A stretch of 17,349 bases of DNA from Xylaria sp. FL1777 (Eukaryota > Ascomycota > Sordariomycetes > Xylariales > Xylariaceae), in NCBI GenBank assembly GCA_022578965.1, contig MU400972.1, forward strand, positions 1-17,349, written 5' to 3'. Position numbers and translations under genes: made by a program. The notes beneath the pieces were generated by a model. That model was not told the DNA's origin, did not search any database, and saw nothing but the letters and a program-made list of their open reading frames with translations. This document shows positions 12,135 through 17,349 of this stretch, piece by piece. The stretch's first letter is position 1. Every line of letters begins with the position of its first letter.

Positions 12135-12688
12135 AATAATTTGTATTACTTGAATAAACGGCCTGTTAGCTATGCTAGTGGTTATTTAGTAAGACTTTAT
12201 ACAAGTGGAAACTTTTTTTGGGGCGAAAACCACTTATATATGTAAAGTATGCAACGGTTTTACTATAGATTTTATTAATTTGCTGCTTTTTTTATATAAT
12301 ATTTTGCTTTAAATTTTGTATGCTAAGTTAGCAGTGCTTTTGCTTTATAATGCAGAAGTATAAAGATTAGCGTGCTAACGAGAGGGTTTTTTGTTAATTA
12401 GTAGTAAAAGTGCTTTTTTGCTAGCTTTAGGTTTTGCGAGCTATAAACAATACGGTGTTAAATGAATTTTGAGCATTATATAGCGCTATATTTTTTGTAA
12501 ATTGTTTAGCGCTAAGTAGTAAGCTTTAAGTTTTAATTATGCTAAAAATATAAGCTGTTTGCTATATAAAAAAACTAGTGCTTATGTAGCATTAACAGTA
12601 AAAGCTAAAGCTGCTTGTTTTTATAGTAGTTAATATATTAGGTTAGTTATTTACGTTGCTATACTAGCGAAAAAGCAAGGTTTTTAGA

Positions 12689-12764
12689 CTTTTAGCTTAG
12701 CTATCCGACTTTTAATTTTTATGCTTTTAGTGCAGCAAGCATGCAGTTTAAACTAAGCTAAAAG
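12689..12764. repeat. 12-bp perfect inverted repeat inside the SINE body
   Basis: Cttttagcttag (12689-12700) is the exact reverse complement of ctaagctaaaag (12753-12764), with 52 nt between. In a SINE transcript this would form a stem-loop just downstream of the tRNA-like head. No function is known. Confidence 0.5.
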
Positions 12765-12798
12765 CAAACCAACTTTTGCTTTAAGGCAAAGCAACTGC

Positions 12799-12868
12799 AG
12801 ACTAAGCAAAACTTAAACCTACAACTTTAAAAAAAGTAGCTAAGCATATGCCACTATGCTACTAAGCT
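12799..12868 (-). promoter_or_regulatory. tRNA-like SINE head with Pol III A and B boxes
   Basis: Read on the minus strand from 12868, the sequence folds as a decayed tRNA. The acceptor strands AGCTTAG (12868-12862) and TTAGTCT (12805-12799) pair at 6 of 7 positions including wobbles. The D arm is GCAT/ATGC with loop AGTGGCAT (12859-12844). The T arm is GTAGG/TTTGC with a 7-nt loop. The A box is TAGCATAGTGG (12861-12851). The B box is GGTTTAAGTTT (12819-12809), which is GGTTCGANTCC with four C-to-T or G-to-A changes. The A-to-B spacing is tRNA-like (31 nt between them). The anticodon arm is not intact and is about 2 nt short, so this is a tRNA relic and not a working tRNA gene. The parent tRNA cannot be named. 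Confidence 0.75.
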
Positions 12869-12881
12869 TTATATAAATAGT
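12869..12881 (+). repeat. Target-site duplication, right copy (ttatataaatagt)
   Basis: Identical to 12122-12134. It ends directly against position 1 of the tRNA-like head of the minus-strand SINE, as expected for the 5' end of a full-length insertion. Confidence 0.75.
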
Positions 12882-13809
12882 ATATAAATTATATAAATAT
12901 ATAGTTATGCTATAAAAACTATAAAACGTATTAGCTAGCTTTTAATATATAATAATAATAATTTTACAGAAGTTTTTAAACAAGTTTATGTTTATTTATT
13001 TAAATAATATTTTAATTTACTTTAAAACACTAAAAAAACATAAAAAACATATAACTTAAGTATTAAAAATACTTAAATAAGCAAAATTATAACTTAATAT
13101 AAAAAAATATATATAGTATATATAAAAAATTAACTTTTTAAGATTTATAATTATTTTAAAACAAATATAGATTTAATAGTTAAAAATTAACACAATATAA
13201 AACTAAAAAATATTTAACTTAGCTATTATTATAAATATATAATAAGCATTAAGATTTTTAAACTATGTTTAAATATTAATTTAAAACTTTAAAAAAATAA
13301 CATTTTATTTTATAAAATATATAAAAAAAAAATATAAAAAAAAATCTTTTTTAATTTTAAAAAAAGCTTAAAAAGCTTTTAAAAAACTAAAACTAAAAGT
13401 TATTTTTAATTTTATAGTTAAATTATTTAATCTATAAAAAAAAAAAAAGCTAAAAATAAATGCTTTAAATAATATAATTATAAAAGTTTTAAAACAACTA
13501 AAAAACAACAAAAAATAGCATTTAGTAGCTTATTACTTTAAAGCACTACAAAACGTAGCATTATAATACTTTATATATAATAAAAAACTGCTTGCAATTA
13601 TTATAACACTTAAAAAGTAAAAACTGTTTTTTATAAAAACTATAAAACTAATTAAAATTTATTTAAATTATTAAAACTTAATGAAATTTATAATTATATA
13701 AAAAATTACTAAACAATATAAAAATTAAATAGTTTTTTTTTTTAAGTTTAACTTTAAAATATGTTATATTAAAAAAAAAGAAAACATTTAAGCAAACATA
13801 CTTAATTAA
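12882..13809 (+). pseudogene. Gypsy pol, C-terminal reverse transcriptase and RNase H
   Basis: Resumes the pol register. NVLASF* (12925-12945) corresponds to the NAPASFQ motif. FIYLNNILIY follows at 12991-13020, where the catalytic YLDD box is YLNN (12997-13008). Then come a KINFLRFII segment, the connection region (NYV*ILI*NFKKIT, 13261-13302), and RNase H. RNase H shows HLVAYYFKAL (13519-13548), IYNKKLLAI (13573-13599, normally IYDKELLAI), IYLNY*NL (normally the SDHxNL stretch) and KENI*AN (13777-13797, normally KENxxADALSR). No frameshift is seen across about 900 bp. The Asp-to-Asn and Glu-to-Lys changes at key acidic positions mean neither enzyme could work. Confidence 0.9.
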
Positions 13810-13920
13810 CAAAGTTAAAAAGGATTTAAAATTTTAAAAAAAAACATTTAAGTATTATATTCTTAAAAAAATAAAAGCTTAAAAATTAAAGTTATACTTA
13901 AAGACTTTATAAATATATAG

Positions 13921-15134
13921 CTATAATAAGCTTATAACTTAAAAAAGTTAGCATAACTATAAAAATATAAAAAATTAAAAAATAATAAATTAATATATAA
14001 ATATAAGGTTTACTTATTAAAATTTTTATAAAACAAGTTTATTAAAAAATTTTATAAACATTTATTATATAAATATTAAAAAGTAATAAAAATAGTTTAA
14101 TAATTATAAAAAAAGTACAATTTTTTAAAACTATAAAACATAGTTAAATTTATTATAAAAAAGTGCAATATTTATAACAAAGCTAAAATAGCTTAATATA
14201 AGCTTTATAAATTGCTATAACTTATATAAATACTTAAATAAACATAATATACTATTGCTTAAAATTTTATTATAGCATTATTTTTATTAATTAATTTAGT
14301 TATAAAAGTATAATATAATAAAATATAAGTTATTATTAATAAACTTACTAAATATGCTTATTTTTTATTGTTTAAAAAAAATATAATAGCTAAATAACTT
14401 ATATATGCTTTTATATGCTAATATTTAAATAAGCATAAGCTATTAAAAAAAATTATTTTAAACTAAAATAAATTGTTTACTTTTAAGTTTAAAACTAGCT
14501 TTTTTAAATTTATTAGTATTAAACTAAAGTTTTTAATTGCTTATTACTTATAAACAAATAAATAAATAAAAAAACTAAACTAAATATTAAAATAATATTT
14601 ATAAAGTTATATTAACTATTAATAAAACAATTAAATAAAACTATTATTAATAATATAAATTTTATATAACATATTAACAAACAAAAATATAAATATATTT
14701 TTGCATAAAGCTGTTTATAAATAGCAAATAACTATTAAAAAACAAAAAAAAACATTAATAAAAATATTTGCTATTTTAATTATAGTACTTTAAGCAAAAA
14801 TTATTGCAACAAAAATTAAAACGTTATAAACTAAACTATAATTATGCTTTTAATTTTTATAATAATAAATGTTAATATATTATAACAAAAAACGAACTAT
14901 AGAACTAACTTTTAAAAAAGAAAATAAAGTTTATTTATTATAACAAAAATAAAATATAAATATTAATATTTCTTAAATTAAAACAAAACAACTAAGCAAT
15001 AAATTAAAATTTAAAAAACTTAGCTTTTTTAAAATTAAAGAAATTATTTTACTTATTAACTATAAACTGTTATTATTAAAAAATATGCAAATTTACTTTA
15101 TTTTTTATATTTTTTTATTAAAACTAGCACTTAT
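13921..15134 (+). pseudogene. Gypsy pol, integrase (zinc-binding, catalytic core, GPY/F-like end)
   Basis: The same register continues. The HHCC zinc module survives as His (14059) and Tyr where His belongs (14074), then KCNIY at 14161-14175 with the second Cys changed to Tyr. In the core, the first catalytic Asp is Asn in IA*NFI (14263); INKLTKYAYF (14335-14364) matches the DRLTK-type strand; the second Asp is Asn at 14461 before LFTFKF; and the catalytic Glu is Lys at 14569 in TNK*IKK (normally TDGQTER). Near the C-terminus, KLSFFKI (15016-15036) matches the KLGPFKI-type motif and IYFIFYIFLL (15091-15120) the HPVFHISLL-type motif. The frame is cut at 15134 by a nested LTR element and resumes at 17095. 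Confidence 0.9.
15130..15134 (+). repeat. Target-site duplication of the nested LTR element, left copy (cttat)
   Basis: It immediately precedes the TGTCAC start of LTR 1. The matching copy after LTR 2 (17090-17094) reads tttat, differing by one C-to-T transition of the kind seen throughout the window. Confidence 0.65.
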
Positions 15135-15445
15135 TGTCACGACGGCGCACCATGCATATGTTATGTAGCATTGACTTAGCAATACACTTTAATTATAAGG
15201 TGAAGAAGTAAAGAGAATATGGCTAGCTAAGCTGCTATGGTTAAAACCTTTTATTTTTAGCCCATAGTGAGGTGTGAGGTCCATAGGTTATAAGTTATAT
15301 AACTAGGCCACTTACACTACTAACTGCTATAATACTATAATACAATAAAATAACTAATATAATAACTAAACTAATAGCTATATTAATATAATAACTAATA
15401 GCTATAGCTAATATAATAGTAGCTATATAGCTAAAAGCTATAATT
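15135..15445 (+). repeat. LTR 1 of the nested element (311 bp)
   Basis: Begins TGTCACGACGGCGCACC, one of the most GC-rich stretches in the window. Aligned without gaps to 16779-17089 (constant offset of 1,644), it differs at 36 positions, all transitions. In the first half (to 15286) this copy keeps C or G at 25 of 27 differences. From 15289 onward it carries the T or A form at all nine differences. Confidence 0.85.
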
Positions 15446-15452
15446 ACTTTTT

Positions 15453-15518
15453 TAAATCTTTTGTTATCTTTGGTTTATATGGGCGAACCTATATAATTGC
15501 TAAAAAACAAAAGATTTA
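15453..15518 (+). repeat. Compound hairpin just downstream of LTR 1
   Basis: A perfect 13-bp basal stem pairs 15453-15465 (taaatcttttgtt) with 15506-15518. Inside it a 9-bp apical stem, ttatatggg (15475-15483) with cctatataa (15488-15496) and one G-T pair, closes on a CGAA loop. In an LTR element this position corresponds to the 5' leader, where dimerisation, packaging or priming signals usually lie. That role is an inference; only the fold is visible. Confidence 0.6.
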
Positions 15519-15717
15519 CAGAAGTATTATTTGCTATTACGTTAGAATTTCAATTTACCCCTTTATATCCTTTGTTGTAGGGTCTTATATATAGCGTTTT
15601 AATTAGGTAGCTTATTAACTTAAACCTTTTATCGCAAAAGATAATCTAGTACTTCATTTTATAAGTAATTTGTATAAAAACGTAAGTATTAATAAATTAA
15701 GTGAAGTATTAGTAAAT

Positions 15718-15858
15718 AAAGTAAATAAGTTAATTAATTAACTAATTAACTAGCTAACTACTTAATTAATTAACTAGTTAACTTAGCTTTAAGGTTTAAA
15801 ACTATAGTACTTATAACACTAGCTAATTTATATAATAATAAAGGTACTATAGTTTTAA
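15718..15858. repeat. TTAACTAA simple repeats and a 15-bp inverted repeat
   Basis: 15718-15785 consists of near-repeats of ttaattaa, ctaattaa and ttaacta, partly self-complementary. Next, ttaaaactatagtac (15796-15810) is perfectly inverted at 15844-15858 with a 33-nt spacer, giving a second possible stem-loop in the interior of the nested element. Confidence 0.55.
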
Positions 15859-16066
15859 GTAAGTTAGTTAATTAAATAAGTAATATGTAAGTTAATATTA
15901 GTATAGGCCTATTTGTATAGTTAAAAATTCAAAGTGTTTATTATGTTTAAAAACAGGTCTTTTGGTTTAAAAAGTAAAGGTACTTTATAACTAGTACTAA
16001 TTTATACTGCGCAGTAAGTATTTTAGCTAAAAGACTTAAAAGGTTAATTTAAAGGTTAATAACTTT

Positions 16067-16280
16067 AGCAAAGGGTTTAGTTGTTAGTTCGTTGAAAATA
16101 AAACAGCTAAGCAAAAAGCTAGTCGTTTAGTTCTTTAATTTAAGCTATTTAGCTAGAAGTACTATTAAGTCAAAATTAGTATAATTTATTAGCGTTTTAT
16201 ATAAGTTAGTACTTAATAAAAAATAGTTATAAGTTAGCAATAATTGCAGCAAAAGGTTTAATTGTTAGCTTATTTAAAAT
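16067..16280 (+). repeat. Degenerate 33-bp direct repeats
   Basis: 16067-16099 and 16248-16280 share the framework agcaaaRggtttaRttgttag and align over 33 bp with six differences, five of them transitions. A shorter third relative, agtaaaaggtttagct, occurs at 16291-16306. They may be remnants of a duplicated segment of the element. Confidence 0.45.
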
Positions 16281-16307
16281 TTCTAGCTTTAGTAAAAGGT
16301 TTAGCTA

Positions 16308-16604
16308 ATGTTTTATATAACGAAAGTCCTATATAAAAGGATATATATTAACGCGTTTAAAAGGTATATAAATTATATATGTATTGTACGCGCAAGTATA
16401 ATAAAAGCTATAAAGTGTTTAATAAAAAGTAAACAAAAAATAGTATATTTAGCAAAAAGTAAACAAAAATCAGTTTATAGAAAAAAACCTAAAAGCTTTT
16501 TAAACAAAAGCGCAAACAAGCATATAAAAACGCTGTTTTATACGAAATATAGCTTAAAATATTTAAGTTTATTTAAAGGTTGCTTTTGCTTAATGCTAGT
16601 TTAA
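16308..16604 (+). CDS. Hypothetical 98-residue Lys-rich ORF in the nested element
   Basis: Not recognised. This is the longest open frame in the window that runs in the sense direction of its element. The translation is basic and rich in Lys, Ile and Tyr. It contains a 10-codon tandem repeat, KSKQKIVYLA then KSKQKSVYRK, encoded by a 30-bp direct repeat (16424-16439 and 16454-16469 share aaaaagtaaacaaaaa). There is no signal peptide, zinc finger or known fold. Survival of an open frame in a mutated region may be chance, since AAA and ATA codons cannot become stops by C-to-T or G-to-A change. It could be a remnant of a basic gag-like protein or not coding at all. Confidence 0.22.
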   Translation: MFYITKVLYKRIYINAFKRYINYICIVRASIIKAIKCLIKSKQKIVYLAKSKQKSVYRKKPKSFLNKSANKHIKTLFYTKYSLKYLSLFKGCFCLMLV

Positions 16605-16778
16605 AGGGCTTGCAGCAACGTTTATCGAAAGGCAAACAAAAAAAAAAAGGGTTAATATAAGCATATAGTACTTTTAAACGTATATAAAGAAATACTAAAA
16701 ACAATATACTTTTAGCTATAGCTAACATAAATATAAAACTTAACTACTAAAAGTCATTTTAGCTAAAGACTTTATAAT

Positions 16779-17089
16779 TGTTATAACAGCGCACTATACA
16801 TATATTATATAACATTAACTTAGCAATACACTTTAATTATAAAGTAAAAAAGTAAAAAAAACATAGCTAGCTAAGCTACTATAGTTAAGACCTTTTATTT
16901 TTAGCCTATAGTAAAATGTAAGGTCTATAAGTCATAAGTTATATAACTAGGCCACCTACACCACTAACTGCTATAATACTATAATACAATAAAATAACTA
17001 ATATAATAACTAAACTAATGGCTATACTAATACAATAACTAATAGCTATAGCTAATATAATAGTAGCTGTATAGCTAAGAGCTATAACT
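16779..17089 (+). repeat. LTR 2 of the nested element (311 bp)
   Basis: Begins TGTTATAACAGCGCACT, the LTR 1 start after C-to-T and G-to-A changes. Its first half is the more mutated copy. Its second half (from the equivalent of 15289) is the better preserved, keeping C or G at nine sites where LTR 1 has T or A. Confidence 0.85.
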
Positions 17090-17094
17090 TTTAT
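17090..17094 (+). repeat. Target-site duplication of the nested LTR element, right copy (tttat)
   Basis: It starts directly after the last aligned LTR base. It differs from the left copy only by C to T. A perfect 4-bp duplication (ttat) is an alternative reading. Confidence 0.6.
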
Positions 17095-17349
17095 TAAAAC
17101 ATTTATTAAAATATAACTAAAAATAAAAATAAATTAAAACGTTTATAAAGTTAAAAGTATATTAGATTTTTGTTAAAATAACAATAACTTAAAATATTTT
17201 ATTAAATAAAAAAAATATTTATATGCTAATAATACTTAAAAACTTAAAAAATACTTAAAGATTGCTAAAGTAGTTATAAATTAGTTTTACTGCTAATATT
17301 TTAACTGCTTAAAACTAAAAAAAAAAAGTTAACTTTAAAAAAAACGCTT
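17095..17349 (+). pseudogene. Gypsy pol, C-terminal chromodomain (continues past the window)
   Basis: The codon split by the nested element (15133-15134 plus 17095) restores the integrase register. From 17141 the frame reads VYKVKSILDF, matching the YEVExILD start of integrase-linked chromodomains. It is followed by LKYFIK*KKY (17189-17218, normally LKYLVKWKGY) and NNT*K (17228-17242, normally xNTWEP). Both conserved aromatic-cage tryptophans are TAA (17207 and 17237), as expected from TGG to TAA. The module would bind methylated histone tails and steer integration into heterochromatin. The end of pol is not visible. Confidence 0.82.

Larger units (their letters stand above)
12135..12868 (-). 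mobile_element. tRNA-derived SINE nested in the gypsy reverse transcriptase
   Basis: This is a 734-bp non-autonomous element, transcribed by Pol III if ever active and presumably mobilised by a LINE. The minus strand begins at 12868 with a tRNA-like head (described separately), followed by a long unrelated body with no ORF, and ends in AT-rich sequence at 12135 rather than a clear poly(A). It is bordered by a perfect 13-bp duplication, a length typical of target-primed reverse transcription. It is visibly richer in G and C than its host (for example around 12225 and 12375-12400), so it has suffered less mutation. At 734 bp it is long for a SINE, and part of the body could be another insertion. 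No relative is visible elsewhere in the window. Confidence 0.72.
15446..16778 (+). other. Interior of the nested LTR element
   Basis: 1.3 kb without recognisable retroelement proteins. In order it holds a compound hairpin (15453-15518), a TTAACTAA-type simple repeat (about 15718-15785), a 15-bp inverted repeat (15796-15858), degenerate direct repeats (16067-16099 and 16248-16280), a 98-codon open frame (16308-16604) and an A10GGG purine run at 16638-16650. The purine run resembles a polypurine tract but lies about 130 bp from LTR 2, not next to it. Base composition is a little less AT-extreme than the flanking gypsy sequence. Confidence 0.6.
15135..17089 (+). mobile_element. Small non-autonomous LTR element (TRIM-like) nested in gypsy pol
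   Basis: A 1,955-bp unit made of two direct 311-bp repeats (15135-15445 and 16779-17089) around a 1,333-bp interior. It starts with TG, homology between the repeats stops exactly at 15445/17089, and the unit is bracketed by cttat/tttat. Without the unit and one duplication copy, the host integrase codons run straight into the chromodomain in register. The interior shows no gag, protease, reverse transcriptase or integrase, so movement would have needed enzymes from elsewhere. The LTR ends in ATT/ACT instead of the usual CA, and I could not identify a primer-binding site next to LTR 1. Orientation is assumed from the TG start of the repeats. Confidence 0.75.
11400..17349 (+). mobile_element. 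Ty3/gypsy (chromovirus-type) LTR retrotransposon, decayed, with two nested insertions
   Basis: A plus-strand pol can be followed in domain order: reverse transcriptase, RNase H, integrase (zinc-binding, catalytic core, GPY/F-like) and chromodomain. All of it stays in one register once two inserted elements (12135-12868 and 15135-17089) are set aside. No gag was recognised upstream and no LTR of the element itself is visible. It is therefore either 5'-truncated near 11,400 or its gag is too degraded to read; the 3' LTR should lie beyond the window. The chromodomain fused to integrase points to the chromovirus branch, which in fungi commonly inserts into heterochromatin. Every catalytic acidic residue I could place has been mutated. 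Confidence 0.88.

Noticed and set aside
12163..12245. A second tRNA-like sequence on the plus strand (AGTGGTTA then GGGGCGAAAACC)
   Set aside because: The B-box match is poor and no acceptor or T stem forms convincingly. The aagtgg/ccactt hairpin there is only 6 bp.
12177..12855. AGTGG...CCACT ends flanked by ATGCT, suggesting a DNA transposon with terminal repeats
   Set aside because: The right-hand CCACT is the D-loop of the tRNA-like head, the match extends only 5 bp, and setting aside this interval does not restore the reverse transcriptase frame. The 12135-12868 boundaries do.
15340..15435. CRISPR-like or satellite array (repeated ctaatataataa and agctata words)
   Set aside because: These are irregular low-complexity words inside the LTR, with no fixed repeat length or unique spacers.
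1..17349. Organellar, apicomplexan or other naturally AT-rich genome
   Set aside because: The transition-only LTR divergence, the stop-riddled but in-register retrotransposon frames and the skewed C contexts point to a C-to-T mutator acting on repeats, as in fungal RIP, and not to simple AT bias.

Overview
This window is an extremely AT-rich stretch with no intact conventional gene. It looks like an AT-rich compartment of a filamentous fungus (probably Pezizomycotina) made of transposons destroyed by repeat-induced point mutation (RIP) or a very similar C-to-T process. The main evidence is internal. Two 311-bp copies of one LTR differ at 36 sites by my hand count, and all 36 are C/T or G/A transitions, with no transversion and no indel. 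Retrotransposon reading frames can be followed for hundreds of codons in which Gln, Arg and Trp codons have become stops and Gly, Asp and Glu codons have become Lys or Asn codons. The species cannot be named from this.

Layout. 1-104: T-tracts. 105-5530: AT-rich remnant in which I recognise nothing. 5533 to about 11,280: T-rich plus strand, the antisense of a decayed non-LTR (LINE, Tad-like) element on the minus strand. Its reverse transcriptase reads in one frame from about 8135 down to 7501. 11,290-11,360: cluster of short palindromes where the strand bias flips. About 11,400-17,349: a Ty3/gypsy chromovirus-type pol on the plus strand (reverse transcriptase, RNase H, integrase, chromodomain). 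It is dead by point mutation but remains in one frame.

Two younger elements are nested in the gypsy pol, and each boundary is supported by resumption of the host frame. (1) A 734-bp minus-strand insertion at 12135-12868 is flanked by a perfect 13-bp duplication. It begins exactly at position 1 of a tRNA-like head with Pol III A and B boxes, so I read it as a tRNA-derived SINE. (2) A 1,955-bp element at 15135-17089 has two 311-bp LTRs, a 5-bp duplication (one copy carrying a C-to-T change) and 1.3 kb of non-gag/pol interior, so I read it as a small non-autonomous LTR (TRIM-like) element. Taking out each insertion on paper with one duplication copy makes the gypsy frame continuous, first through the reverse transcriptase and then into the chromodomain.

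Nothing here forms a working pathway. The interest lies in the readable order of insertions (gypsy first, SINE and small LTR element later), the mutation spectrum, and the two nested non-autonomous elements.
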